Program-made: the position numbers and the translations under genes
Shown: piece by piece, positions 24,205 to 32,491 of the stretch
Numbering within the stretch: position 1 is the stretch's first letter
How the letters are laid out: every line of letters begins with the position of its first letter
Assembly: GCA_900170005.1 (NCBI GenBank)
Contig: LT827128.1
Coordinates: 3,096,168-3,160,167 of the forward strand
DNA from: Gordonibacter massiliensis (ex Traore et al. 2017)
GTDB taxonomy: Bacteria; Actinomycetota; Coriobacteriia; Coriobacteriales; Eggerthellaceae
Direction of reading: 5' to 3'
DNA: 64,000 nucleotides
Notes under the pieces: model-generated
The model's database searches: none
What the model saw: only the letters and a program-made list of their open reading frames with translations
Told to the model about the DNA's origin: nothing

Positions 24205-24942
24205 ATGAAGAAGAAAAGGCTCGATACGCTGCTCGTTGAGCAGGGCTATTTCCCCGACGCGGACGCGGCGCTGCGCGCCGTGCTGGCGCACGAGGTGAAG
24301 GTGGACGACGTGTACGCCACCAGCGCCGCCATGCGCGTGGCGCCCGAAGCCGCTATCGTGGTGCGTGGCCGGCGGCGGTTCGTGTCGCGCGGCGGCCACA
24401 AGCTGCAAGGCGCGCTCGACGCTTATCACGAGGACGTGCAGGGCCTGCGTTGCATCGACATCGGCTCGTCCACGGGCGGTTTCACCGACTGCTTGCTGCA
24501 GGCGGGCGCGGCCAGCGTGGCATGCGTCGACGTGAACTACGGGCAGCTGGCCTGGCAGCTGCGGCAGGACGCGCGCGTGACCGTGTTCGAGCGCACGAAC
24601 ATCAAGCTGGCCGACCCCGCGACGCTCGGCGCTCCGTTCGACGTGTTGGTGGCCGACCTGAGCTTCATCGGCCTCGCGCAGCTCGCGCCCGTGTTCGCGC
24701 GCCTCTCGCACAGGGGGAGCGTGTTCTTGGGGCTGGTGAAGCCCCAGTTCGAGTCGCGCCCCGGCGAGACGGAGGGCGGCGTGGTGCGCGACGAGGCCGT
24801 GCGCGAGCGCGTGGTGGACGAGGTGCGCGCGGCGCTCGAAGCCGCCGGCTTCCGCACGACCGGCGTGGTGGAGTCGCCCATCACCGGCCCCGAGGGCAAC
24901 GTGGAGTACCTGGTGAGGGCGGTGTACGGCGAGGGCGCCTGA
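24205..24942 (+). CDS. tlyA: TlyA-family rRNA 2'-O-methyltransferase
   Basis: 245 residues. N-terminal S4 RNA-binding domain (MKKKRLDTLLVEQGYF, later RFVSRGGHKLQGAL) and a Rossmann-type FtsJ-like methyltransferase domain with the SAM motif CIDIGSSTGGFTDCLL and the KPQFE segment. In mycobacteria TlyA methylates ribose in 16S and 23S rRNA and its presence gives capreomycin sensitivity; the historical hemolysin name is probably misleading. The ATG has no ribosome binding site, and a -10 hexamer immediately upstream suggests leaderless translation. Confidence 0.9.
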   Translation: MKKKRLDTLLVEQGYFPDADAALRAVLAHEVKVDDVYATSAAMRVAPEAAIVVRGRRRFVSRGGHKLQGALDAYHEDVQGLRCIDIGSSTGGFTDCLLQAGAASVACVDVNYGQLAWQLRQDARVTVFERTNIKLADPATLGAPFDVLVADLSFIGLAQLAPVFARLSHRGSVFLGLVKPQFESRPGETEGGVVRDEAVRERVVDEVRAALEAAGFRTTGVVESPITGPEGNVEYLVRAVYGEGA

Positions 24943-24978
24943 TCGCGGTCTGCTTCTTAACCTCGGCGTTCGCCTCCT

Positions 24979-25179
24979 CTATGTTAAACCAGCATTGACA
25001 TTACGCAGGCCAGCGCGTTGTCATCCTGAGCGAGCGGAGCGAGTCGAAGGATCCCGTGCGGCGCCAGCCGGATGCGCCCCGGCTGGCGCCGCGCGGGATC
25101 CTTCGACTCCGGCGGCTCGCGCCGCCTCCGCTCAGGATGACAACCTGGCCGGGCGCATGTCGATGCTGGTTTAACATAG
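24979..25179. repeat. 201-bp MITE-like palindromic element
   Basis: The ends CTATGTTAAACCAGCAT and its reverse complement match, and inner arms GTTGTCATCCTGAGCG and GGATCC-side sequences pair as well, so nearly the whole element is an imperfect palindrome. Related right halves occur at 31961-32100 and a core copy lies inside the activase gene (35427-35555). No transposase gene is present. This is a non-autonomous repeat family. Confidence 0.75.
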
Positions 25180-25193
25180 AGCGCCCGACGTCT

Positions 25194-25334
25194 GGGACAA
25201 AATCGGGAGTTATGGTAACGGAGCCGTGCTGGATTCAAGGCGGTTTGCCGAATTCGTCGGTATATCCCCAGATGGCAGGTTTTGCAGATCGGGGAAATCG
25301 ATCGGTCTGCTACCATAGCCTCCTATTTTGTCCC
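25194..25334. repeat. 141-bp element with 26-bp imperfect terminal inverted repeats
   Basis: Begins GGGACAAAAT and ends ATTTTGTCCC; over 26 bp (25194-25219 against 25309-25334) the ends are inverted repeats with about five differences. It contains no open frame of note. The structure is that of a small MITE, placed 14 bp after another palindromic element. Confidence 0.65.
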
Positions 25335-25463
25335 TGACGTTTTCAGTTATAAAAAGCCAGAAGCCGTTGTGCGCTTGGTTTCGAAGCGGGTACGGGTAGG
25401 CTGTTCGCAATCGGGATGTGCGACAATGGCAGATGCAACTCAACGGAGCAAGGAGGCGCGCGC

Positions 25464-25829
25464 ATGAGCGTGATCGGCAACATACTGTGGTTCTTGTTCG
25501 CGGGTCTGTGGCAAGGCGTGAGCTGGATCCTTATCGGCGCGCTGTGGTGCGTCACCATCGTGGGCATACCCGTGGGCACGCAGTGCTTCAAGATGGCGGG
25601 CCTCGCGTTCTTTCCGTTCGGGAAGGAAGTGGAGTACGGCGGCGGGGCGGGGTCGGCCGTGCTCAACGTGCTCTGGTTCATCTTCGGCGGCGTGTTTCTG
25701 GCGCTCGAGGCGCTGCTCAACGGCGTGGTGCTCTGCATCACCGTCATCGGCATCCCCTTCGGCCTGCAGTGCTTCAAGCAGGCGAAACTGGCCTTGCTCC
25801 CCTTTGGCGCCGTGGTGCGGGGGAAGTAG
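25464..25829 (+). CDS. yccF: YccF-family inner membrane protein (DUF307)
   Basis: 121 residues, made of two similar halves. Each half has a hydrophobic segment and the repeated pattern G-I-P-x-G-x-Q-C-F-K (VGIPVGTQCFKMAGL and IGIPFGLQCFKQAKL), which defines the family. The start follows AAGGAGG. Function is unknown; the E. coli homologue is a small inner membrane protein. It stands alone. Confidence 0.9.
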   Translation: MSVIGNILWFLFAGLWQGVSWILIGALWCVTIVGIPVGTQCFKMAGLAFFPFGKEVEYGGGAGSAVLNVLWFIFGGVFLALEALLNGVVLCITVIGIPFGLQCFKQAKLALLPFGAVVRGK

Positions 25830-25936
25830 CGGGCGGTCTCCTTCGCTCGGCTGAATCTCAAGGGCGTTCGAGCGCCGTTTTCGGCGATGCTTCGTTTTGG
25901 AACGCTCTCTCATGCTCCTTTTCGATTGCGATGGGC

Positions 25937-25965
25937 TTGCAAACTCCGCGCTGTCGCACTATAAT
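25937..25965 (+). promoter_or_regulatory. Promoter of first type II toxin-antitoxin operon
   Basis: TTGCAA (25937-25942), 17-bp spacer, TATAAT (25960-25965). The 18-bp palindrome beginning at 25964 overlaps the -10 and start site, the expected place for autorepression by the antitoxin. Confidence 0.75.
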
Positions 25966-25981
25966 GTTGTACGTACAACAT
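25964..25981. promoter_or_regulatory. Perfect 18-bp operator palindrome
   Basis: ATGTTGTACGTACAACAT is a perfect palindrome overlapping the -10 box and placed just before the ribosome binding site TAGGAGGTG of the RelB-like antitoxin gene. Confidence 0.7.
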
Positions 25982-25993
25982 AGGAGGTGCAAC

Positions 25994-26311
25994 ATGCCCG
26001 ATGCAATGGTGACGGCGCGTATGTCGGCGGAGAAGAAAGAAGCGGGCAACCGCATACTCGAGCAGCTGGGCACGAACGCTTCGCAGGCGGTGAACCGGCT
26101 GTACGACTACGTGCTCGAAAAAAAGGAACTGCCGTTTCCGGAGCAGCAGGAACGGCGGAAGTACACGCAGGAGGAGATCGCCCGGGCGATAGCCTGGGTG
26201 GACAGCATTCCGAAGAAAAGGGCCTCTGGGCGTTTCTCCGATATGACTATCAAGGAAGCAAAGCGCGACCGGCTGATTGCGAAAGGTCTTATGCAATCGG
26301 GTGATGCATGA
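25994..26311 (+). CDS. RelB/DinJ-family antitoxin
   Basis: 105 residues. The N-terminal ribbon-helix-helix of the RelB/DinJ family is visible (MVTARMSAEKKEAGNRILEQ, then NASQAVNRLYDYVLEKKELPF). The C-terminal half is the toxin-binding tail. The gene has a strong promoter with an operator palindrome and overlaps the PIN toxin gene by 4 bp (ATGA). RelB/DinJ antitoxins usually pair with RelE/YafQ nucleases, so pairing with a PIN protein is a shuffled combination. Confidence 0.88.
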   Translation: MPDAMVTARMSAEKKEAGNRILEQLGTNASQAVNRLYDYVLEKKELPFPEQQERRKYTQEEIARAIAWVDSIPKKRASGRFSDMTIKEAKRDRLIAKGLMQSGDA

Positions 26312-26766
26312 TGCGGTTTTTTGTCGATACGAACATTATCCTCGATTATCTTGACGAGCGTCCTGGTTTTGTCGATTCAGCACGCAAGCTCATGATCTTG
26401 GGGTTCTTGCAAGAATTCGAGTTGTTCATGAGCGCTTCGCAAGCCACGGATTTGTTTTACTTGCTGACAAACGGGGGGCGGGCTTCCGAGGCGGAAAGCG
26501 TGAAGAAAAGCATGCAGCACGCTCGACAATTCGTGCGCGTTTGCTCGTTGACCGAAGCGGACGTCGATGCTGCGCTCGAGTCGACCTGGCACGACTTCGA
26601 GGACGCGTGCGTGTACCAGTGCGCGCTCAAGCTGAAAGCCGACGCCATCATTACGCGCAACCAGCAAGACTTCGAGAAATCGTCCATCAAGGTGTTCGAT
26701 TGCGACGAGTTGTTCGCTTACCTGGCCGAGGAAAAAGGCCTCACGTACGAGGAGATTCCCTGGTAG
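26308..26766 (+). CDS. PIN-domain ribonuclease toxin
   Basis: 152 residues. The PIN fold has the expected acidic residues: Asp in FFVDTNIILDYL at the N-terminus, Glu in the middle helix, and the DFEDACVYQCALKLKADAIIT segment with the C-terminal Asp residues (NQQDFEKS). PIN toxins cleave specific RNAs with Mg2+. Its ATG overlaps the antitoxin stop, so the pair is translationally coupled. Confidence 0.88.
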   Translation: MMRFFVDTNIILDYLDERPGFVDSARKLMILGFLQEFELFMSASQATDLFYLLTNGGRASEAESVKKSMQHARQFVRVCSLTEADVDAALESTWHDFEDACVYQCALKLKADAIITRNQQDFEKSSIKVFDCDELFAYLAEEKGLTYEEIPW

Positions 26767-26796
26767 TCGCTCGCGCGTGATAGACTGGCACCAAGC

Positions 26797-26810
26797 ACCA
26801 AGCGCTTGGT
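26797..26810. promoter_or_regulatory. Operator palindrome of second toxin-antitoxin operon
   Basis: ACCAAGCGCTTGGT is a perfect 14-bp palindrome, preceded directly by another ACCAAGC half-site (26790-26796) and by a TAGACT -10-like hexamer at 26781. It lies next to the AAGGAGA before the AbrB-type antitoxin gene. Confidence 0.55.
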
Positions 26811-26824
26811 AAAGGAGATGCAGC

Positions 26825-27199
26825 ATGGGAATGGCAGCTTTAGCGGAACCGTTGGCAATCAAGATTTCCAGCAAACGGCAGATCACGATCCCGGCGAAGG
26901 CTTACGAGGAAGCGGGATTCAAGGATTACGCGCTGTGCACATGGACTGACAAAGGCATGTTTTTGCAACCGCTCGACGTCGAAGACGAGGATGCGACCAT
27001 CGACATCCTTCGTTATCTTATCAGCGAGGGCTATGAGGGCGAAGATCTGATAACGCAGTACAAGGTCATGAAGAAGAAGGTCGTTTCCGTCAAGGACAAG
27101 ATCGACGAGGCCGAGCGCGATATCGCAGAGGGACGCGTAGGATCGGCTCGGGAAATGCAAAAGCGGATGCGGGAAAAATATGGCCTATACGATCAATAA
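26825..27199 (+). CDS. AbrB/MazE-type antitoxin
   Basis: 124 residues. A swapped-hairpin AbrB domain occupies about residues 10-50 (IKISSKRQITIPAKAYEEAGF), followed by a helical region likely to bind the toxin. The gene starts after AAAGGAG and overlaps the RelE/ParE-like toxin gene by 20 bp. This pair directly follows the RelB/PIN pair on the same strand. Confidence 0.85.
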   Translation: MGMAALAEPLAIKISSKRQITIPAKAYEEAGFKDYALCTWTDKGMFLQPLDVEDEDATIDILRYLISEGYEGEDLITQYKVMKKKVVSVKDKIDEAERDIAEGRVGSAREMQKRMREKYGLYDQ

Positions 27200-27497
27200 G
27201 TCTTCGAGTTTCGAATACGACTACGATGAAATGCTTTCGTATCTTGTAGACGATTTGAAGTCGCCTCGATCTGCTCTGTCTTTGATCAACGAAATGGACA
27301 AGGCCATCGAATTTCTGGAAGCCACACCGTACGCGAATTCAGTTTCAATGAGGCCGGCTCTGGCTAAAAACGGGTATCGAGAAATGCCAGTCAAGAATTA
27401 CGTTGTTGTGTACAGAGTTCGGGGTCGGATGGTGTATCTTGTGCGCATGTTTCACCAGACCCAACGCTATGAGCGCTTTGTGATGGAGTGGGATTGA
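27180..27497 (+). CDS. RelE/ParE-superfamily toxin
   Basis: 105 residues. Fold features of RelE/ParE are visible: an N-terminal strand and helix (YTINKSSSFEYDYDEMLSYL), a middle PYANSVSMRPALAKNGYREM, and the terminal strand pair NYVVVYRVRGRMVYLVRMFHQ with basic residues near the end (RYERF). Whether it cleaves mRNA at the ribosome or attacks gyrase cannot be told. It is coupled to the AbrB-type antitoxin, another mixed pairing. Confidence 0.85.
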   Translation: MAYTINKSSSFEYDYDEMLSYLVDDLKSPRSALSLINEMDKAIEFLEATPYANSVSMRPALAKNGYREMPVKNYVVVYRVRGRMVYLVRMFHQTQRYERFVMEWD

Positions 27498-27554
27498 GGG
27501 AGCCGCGTATCAGGATTGCGCGGCTCCCTCTCGTAGGCGCTTCGACAGCGATCG

Positions 27555-28919
27555 CTAGTTCTTCAGCGAGTTGATGGGGGCGGGCATGCGGCCGCCGCGA
27601 TGGGCGAACACCGTTCCGGCGTGGCCGTTCACGGGCATGACGGGCGCATAGCCCAGCAGGCCGCCGAAATCCAACCGGTCGCCCACCTGCTTGCCGATGG
27701 CGGGGATGATGCGCACGGCGGTGGTCTTGTTGTTGATCATGCCGATGGCGCACTCGTCGGCGATGATGCCGAAGATGGTCTCCACGCTCGTATCGCCGGG
27801 CACGGCGATCATGTCCAAGCCCACCGAGCACACGCAGGTCATGGCCTCCAGCTTCTCCAGCGACAGCGCGCCGGACTCCGCCGCGCGGATCATGCCGGCA
27901 TCCTCCGACACGGGGATGAACGCGCCGGACAGGCCGCCCACGGACGAGGACGCCATGACGCCGCCCTTCTTCACGGCGTCGTTCAGCATGGCGAGCGCCG
28001 CCGTGGTGCCCGGGCCGCCGCATTGGCCCACGCCGATGGCCTCGAGGATCTCGGCCACCGAGTCGCCCTCGGCCGGCGTCGGTGCCAGCGACAGGTCCAA
28101 GATGCCCTGCTGCACGCCCAGACGCTGGGAGGCCTCGCGCGCCATGAGCTCGCCCGCGCGCGTGATCTTGAACGCCGTGGCCTTGATGGCTTCGGCCACC
28201 GACGTGATGTCGGCATCCTTCGGCAGGTCGGCCAGCACGGCGCGCACCACGCCAGGGCCCGACACGCCCACGTTCACCACGGCGTCGGCCTCGCCCGAGC
28301 CGTGGAACGCGCCGGCCATGAAGGGGTTGTCCTCCACGGCGTTGCAGAACACCACCAGCTTGCCGGCGCCGATGCACTGGCGGTCGGCCGTGGCCTCGGC
28401 CGTCTTCTTCACGATGCCGGCCATCAGGTAGGCGGCGTCCATGTTGATGCCGGCGCGCGTGGAGCCCACGTTCACCGACGAGCACACGTTGTCGGTGACG
28501 GACAGCGCGTGGGGGATGGAGTTCATCAGCTTGCAGTCGGCCTTCGAGGCGCCCTTGTGCACGAGCGCTGAGAAGCCGCCCACGAAGTCGACGCCCACCT
28601 CCTTGCCGGCTTTGTCCATGGCCACGGCGATGGGCGTGAAGTCCTCCGCGTCGGTGGCGGCGCATATCTCGGCGATAGGCGTGACGGAGATGCGCTTGTT
28701 CACGATGGGAATGCCGAACTCGCGCTCCAGCTGTTCGGCGGTGGGCACGAGGCGCTCGGCGGCAGTGGTCATGCGGTCGTACACCTTGCGCGCCATGGCG
28801 TCGATGTCGGCGTCCGTGCAACCTCGCAGGTTCAGCCCCAGCGTGATGGTGCGGATGTCGAGGTGCTGCTTGCTCACCATCGCAAGCGTTTCGGCGATTT
28901 CGGCCGGCGTGATCTGCAT
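27555..28919 (-). CDS. UPF0210/PFL-family protein
   Basis: 454 residues, the normal length for this family (formerly DUF711). The start at 28919 gives the conserved N-terminus ([20 protein letters not shown]), and the sequence keeps motifs such as [22 protein letters not shown] and [19 protein letters not shown]. The structure resembles pyruvate formate-lyase-like barrels, but the biochemical role is unknown. In many genomes the gene sits beside a small ACT-domain protein; here none is adjacent. It is divergent from the MFS gene. Confidence 0.9.
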   Translation of the reverse strand: MQITPAEIAETLAMVSKQHLDIRTITLGLNLRGCTDADIDAMARKVYDRMTTAAERLVPTAEQLEREFGIPIVNKRISVTPIAEICAATDAEDFTPIAVAMDKAGKEVGVDFVGGFSALVHKGASKADCKLMNSIPHALSVTDNVCSSVNVGSTRAGINMDAAYLMAGIVKKTAEATADRQCIGAGKLVVFCNAVEDNPFMAGAFHGSGEADAVVNVGVSGPGVVRAVLADLPKDADITSVAEAIKATAFKITRAGELMAREASQRLGVQQGILDLSLAPTPAEGDSVAEILEAIGVGQCGGPGTTAALAMLNDAVKKGGVMASSSVGGLSGAFIPVSEDAGMIRAAESGALSLEKLEAMTCVCSVGLDMIAVPGDTSVETIFGIIADECAIGMINNKTTAVRIIPAIGKQVGDRLDFGGLLGYAPVMPVNGHAGTVFAHRGGRMPAPINSLKN

Positions 28920-29118
28920 GACGTCCCGTCTTTCTCTCGGATGATGCGTGTGCGTATGCGAAACAGCATAGCAAATAACCGTCCGCCCCGATGAAGCGTT
29001 CGCTCCTTTTCCGGCGTTTCTTCTCATGTATGCGGGTTCGAGCCTCGTTTTGACGGCGGGCGTATAATGTCAAAGAAAAGAGCGGCGGCGAAACGGCATT
29101 CTTAAGAGGTGGACGCAC

Positions 29119-30363
29119 ATGTCCCGAAGCAAGGCGGCGCACTTCGTCGCGGTGGTGTGCCTGTGGTTCTCCCTGTACGTGTACATACCCTATCAAACGC
29201 CCTACTTAACGGGGATGGGCGTTGCGGCGGGGGTCGTCGGCACGGTGATCGGCGCCTACGGAACGATGCAGATCGTGCTCAGAGTACCGCTGGGCGTGAT
29301 GGCCGACTATCTGGGGCGCCACCGCGCCATCATTTCCGCCGGCGTCGCGTTGGGCGGGGCCGCGTGCGTCGTCAGGGTGCTGGTGCCCGACGAGCAGGGG
29401 TACCTCGTCGCCAACGTCGTCTCGGGGTGCGCCGCGTCCACCTGGATATCGTTCATGGTGCTGTACTGCCAGTACTATCCCCCTGACCGGCAGCAGAAGG
29501 CGACGAGCACCATGATCATGGCGTGCAATCTAGGCATGTGCCTGGCGTTCGTGTTCGGCACCGCGTTGTACGGGTTCGGCGGCATGCCGCTGCTCTGCAC
29601 GGCGGGGGCGATCGCCGGCTTCGCGGGGCTGGCGGCCAGCGCCTTCATCCGTCAGGACGAGGGCTTTTCTCGCGGTGATGGTCGGCCGGCTGCGGCGGAG
29701 GGAGCACCCGCGACGGACGCGACGCCCGAAGCAGACGCGCCTGCGGTCCGGCGCGACGGCATGGCGGCCGTGAGGGACCTGCTGTCCGTGTGCGCGAACA
29801 GGCGGCTCGTGCTGTTCTCGGTGCTCGCGCTGGTGCAGCAGGGCGTCCAGATGTCCACGGCCATGTCGTTCACCACGCAAATCCTTCAGGACGAAGGCGC
29901 CACGGCGGGGTTCGTCGGCGCCGCCTCGGTGTTCTACATGGTGGCGGCGGTGGCGTCGGCGCAGTTCGCCTCCACGCAGCGGTGCGCGCGCCGCGGGCCG
30001 CGGTTCTACGTGCCGCTCGTGTTCGTCTTGATGGGCGCGTACTGCGTGCTGGTTCCCGCCGTGGGGAACATCTACGTGGCGTTCGCCCTGCAGGCGCTGC
30101 CCGGCATGTCGACGGGCGTCCTTTTGTCGTACCTGACGTCGGAGTCGATGGCGGGCGTTCCGCCTGAGAAGAACTCGACGGCCATGGGTTTCTTCCAAGC
30201 GGTGTACGCGGTGGGCATGAGCCTGTTCCCGATGATCGTGGGGGCGCTGGCCGGGTGGTCGTCCCTCGGCACCGGCTACGCGTTCCTCGCGGCGGCCTCG
30301 GTTGCGGGGGCGTTGGCGTCGGGAGCGCACTACGCTGCGGAGGCACGGCGGCTCGGGCGGTAG
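29119..30363 (+). CDS. Major facilitator superfamily transporter
   Basis: 414 residues with about twelve membrane spans in two halves joined by a polar, Ala/Glu-rich loop near residues 185-220. The MFS signature between spans 2 and 3 is present as GVMADYLGRHRAI. The substrate cannot be inferred. The start follows AAGAGGTGG. A TATAAT hexamer at 29063-29068 may be its -10, but the nearest TTGACG is only 7 bp away, so the promoter is uncertain. Confidence 0.9.
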   Translation: MSRSKAAHFVAVVCLWFSLYVYIPYQTPYLTGMGVAAGVVGTVIGAYGTMQIVLRVPLGVMADYLGRHRAIISAGVALGGAACVVRVLVPDEQGYLVANVVSGCAASTWISFMVLYCQYYPPDRQQKATSTMIMACNLGMCLAFVFGTALYGFGGMPLLCTAGAIAGFAGLAASAFIRQDEGFSRGDGRPAAAEGAPATDATPEADAPAVRRDGMAAVRDLLSVCANRRLVLFSVLALVQQGVQMSTAMSFTTQILQDEGATAGFVGAASVFYMVAAVASAQFASTQRCARRGPRFYVPLVFVLMGAYCVLVPAVGNIYVAFALQALPGMSTGVLLSYLTSESMAGVPPEKNSTAMGFFQAVYAVGMSLFPMIVGALAGWSSLGTGYAFLAAASVAGALASGAHYAAEARRLGR

Positions 30364-30462
30364 CCGCAAGGCCTCGACGCGCCGCGCCGCAGCGCCCCCC
30401 GCGCCGTCGGCTCTCCGCTCGCCGTTAGACGCCCCTCGCGCCGTCGACGTCTTCGGTCTCCG

Positions 30463-31434
30463 TCAGACGCGGGCCGCGCTCACCTCGCCGTACGGCAGCT
30501 CCCAGCGCGTTTTGTCGGGCAGCTCCACCACCAGCTTGAAGTCGTCGGTGAGGTCGACGGCGCGCACGCGCACGCGCGAGCCGTTGCGCGTCACCACGAC
30601 GGGCTGCCCCAGCAGGAAGCAGCGGCGGCGGTACTCCTCGTGGAACGCCAGGTCGGGCAGGTTCTCGTAGAGGTGCCAGAAGCGCATGAGCATCTCGGCC
30701 GCCAGCCGGCTGCGCAGCGCGCCCACGGCCTCGTCGCTCACGGCGCCGGCCACGTCGGCTATGTCGCGGGGGAAGCCGGCGGCGGGCTTCCTCACGTTCA
30801 CGCCCATGCCGAGCACCGCATGCTCGAAGCGCCCCGATTCCATGTCCACCACGCCCTCGGTGAGGATGCCGGCCACCTTGCGGCCGTTGCAGTAGATGTC
30901 GTTCACCCATTTGATGAGGGCTTCCTTGCCGGTTGCGGCCTCGATGGCCTGCGCGCACGCCACGGCGGCGGCGCAGGTGAGGTACTGCGCGCGGTCGGCT
31001 TGCAGGCTCGGGCGCAGCACCATGCTCAGGTACACGCCCGAGCCGGCGGGGGAGTAGAACGTCTTGCCCAAGCGGCCGCGCCCGGCGGTCTGCTCCTCGG
31101 CCAGCACCACCGTGCCCTCGCGAGCGCCCTCGAGCGCGCGCCGCCGCGCCTCGGCGTTCGTGGAGTCCAGTCGTTTGCGCACCGAGATGTCGAACGGATG
31201 ATCCGCGGGCAGAAACCGCTCGATGCTCGCGGGCGACAGCAGGTCGTTCTCCTGCGCCAGGCGATACCCCCGGTTCGTGGCCGCCTCGACGCGGTAGCCC
31301 TGCGCGCGCAGCGCCTCCACGGCCTTCCACACGGCGTTACGGCTGACCCCGATGGCCTCGGCCAGCCGCGCGCCCGACACATGCCGGTCGCGGTTGTCCT
31401 CCAGCATCCGCAGCAGTTGTTCCTTGGTTCCCAT
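30463..31434 (-). CDS. birA: Bifunctional biotin operon repressor / biotin-protein ligase
   Basis: 323 residues. N-terminal winged helix (HVSGARLAEAIGVSRNAVWKA), a central ligase domain with the biotinyl-AMP loop GRGRLGKTF and the catalytic KWVNDIYCNGRKVAGILTE, and a small C-terminal SH3-like domain. It joins biotin to carboxylase and decarboxylase subunits and represses biotin genes when holo-BirA accumulates. The start at 31434 follows AAGGGAAGG; the frame continues upstream but lacks similarity to the family. Confidence 0.93.
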   Translation of the reverse strand: MGTKEQLLRMLEDNRDRHVSGARLAEAIGVSRNAVWKAVEALRAQGYRVEAATNRGYRLAQENDLLSPASIERFLPADHPFDISVRKRLDSTNAEARRRALEGAREGTVVLAEEQTAGRGRLGKTFYSPAGSGVYLSMVLRPSLQADRAQYLTCAAAVACAQAIEAATGKEALIKWVNDIYCNGRKVAGILTEGVVDMESGRFEHAVLGMGVNVRKPAAGFPRDIADVAGAVSDEAVGALRSRLAAEMLMRFWHLYENLPDLAFHEEYRRRCFLLGQPVVVTRNGSRVRVRAVDLTDDFKLVVELPDKTRWELPYGEVSAARV

Positions 31435-31613
31435 CGAGCGCCTTCCCTTCGCGAACCCCCATGCTAGGAGAAGCGCGCCCTTCGTGTCAACGCTCGACGT
31501 ACGACGGGGTGACAATGTCCCAAAAAGTGCCTGTCCCCATTTGGGACACCCATTTCGGATAGGTGCGCTTCGATACGTGGGAAGGCTTCATGCACGAAAC
31601 TCCGCCCCGAAAG

Positions 31614-31771
31614 CACGAAAATCACCGCTGTGAAGCGTTTTCGCGACCCCGAAGGGCCTCCGGGCGCTCCTTGGGCGCGCTCTTTTTCCGAGTCGTGTGC
31701 GTTTTCCCAGGTCGTGAGACGCCGGCTTACCTGCCGTTCGCGCAAGCTGCTTCACAGCGGTGATTTTCGTG
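31614..31771. repeat. Long-stem element with 23-bp perfect arms
   Basis: Arms 31614-31636 and 31749-31771 (CACGAAAATCACCGCTGTGA and onward) are exact reverse complements about 112 bp apart. The layout is like the element at 32125-32294 and both arms contain GCACGAAAAT, but the rest of the stem differs. Confidence 0.75.
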
Positions 31772-31960
31772 ACTTCAGAGCCGCTTTTGCTGCAGGGTCG
31801 GCCGCCCGCGCGTGTCCCTGTTCGTCCGCTCGATGGGGATCCGGCGTCGAGCCATACGGGCGGGTTCGCATCGACTCCGACATAAGGCCGGGGATCCTGC
31901 GAAGCGGGGACGAAGGAACCCGCTCGGTGCCAACTGAAAACGCTTCGGCTGCCGCCGCGC

Positions 31961-32100
31961 GGGATCCTTCGACTGCGGCGGCTCGCGCCGCCCATCGCTT
32001 CGCGACGCCTCCCTGCGCCCGCTCCGCGTGCTCGGGAGTGCAACAGTCCGCTGGACTGTTGCATGCTCAGGATGACAACCTGGCCGGTTGCATGTCGATG
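31961..32100. repeat. Partial copy of the GTCATCCTGAG palindromic repeat
   Basis: The right half matches the element at 24979-25179 (GGGATCCTTCGACT, then CAGGATGACAACCTGGCCGG and CATGTCGATG), but the left half is degraded. Inside it TGCAACAGTCC (32039-32049) and GGACTGTTGCA (32053-32063) form an 11-bp hairpin with a 3-nt loop. Confidence 0.65.
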
Positions 32101-32124
32101 ACGGCTTGGCAGCGGAAGATGCCT

Positions 32125-32294
32125 GAAACGCACGAAAATGCGAGCAATGTTGCGTTTCGGGTCGATGAAGGCGCTCTGCCTCGTTCGTCGTACAACGCGC
32201 AAAGTCTCTGAACAGGTAATTCAAGAATTGCTTGAAAACGCGGCCGCGAATGCAGGTTTCGAAACGCAACATTGCTCGCATTTTCGTGCGTTTC
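32125..32294. repeat. Long-stem element with 35-bp perfect arms
   Basis: Arms 32125-32159 and 32260-32294 (starting GAAACGCACGAAAATGCGAG) are exact reverse complements over 35 bp, separated by 100 bp that contain a small TTCAAG-AATTG-CTTGAA hairpin. Perfect arms of this length suggest recent origin or selection on the RNA stem. Confidence 0.8.
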
Positions 32295-32337
32295 GGCGGG
32301 TTCTCTCTGCCGAACCGCCGGGGTTTGTGGAGAGGCG

Positions 32338-32366
32338 TTGAAATCTCGACGGCTTCCTCGTACAAT
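32338..32366 (+). promoter_or_regulatory. Promoter of the TetR-family gene
   Basis: TTGAAA (32338-32343), 17-bp spacer, TACAAT (32361-32366). Transcription would start near 32373, directly at the operator-like palindrome. Confidence 0.6.
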
Positions 32367-32375
32367 AGCCACTAT

Positions 32376-32390
32376 TGAACAAAGTGTTCA
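32376..32390. promoter_or_regulatory. TetR-type operator candidate
   Basis: TGAACA-N3-TGTTCA, a 15-bp palindrome at the predicted start site, with another TGTTCA half-site at 32404-32409. The location suggests autorepression by the regulator encoded downstream. Confidence 0.55.
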
Positions 32391-32491
32391 TTATTGGTCG
32401 AAATGTTCAAAAGCACCTAGTTCGTCGAACGGGCTGCTCGGGCGGGTTGCTTGGGCGAGCCGTCGAACGGGCTGTTATAGAAAGGACGCGC

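Larger units (their letters stand above)
24943..25463. other. Intergenic region filled by two palindromic elements
   Basis: 521 bp without genes, occupied almost entirely by the elements at 24979-25179 and 25194-25334. The last 130 bp form the yccF leader. Confidence 0.7.
31435..32491. other. 1.06-kb gene-free repeat region
   Basis: No credible gene. In order it holds a short hairpin (TGTCCCAAA at 31516-31524 with TTTGGGACA at 31540-31548), a long-stem element (31614-31771), a degenerate copy of the GTCATCCTGAG palindromic repeat (about 31885-32100) with an 11-bp hairpin inside, a second long-stem element (32125-32294), and the promoter and operator of the TetR gene. Confidence 0.75.

Noticed and set aside
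29049-29068. TTGACG and TATAAT before the MFS gene as a promoter
   Set aside because: The hexamers are only about 7 bp apart, too close to work together; at most the -10 is real.
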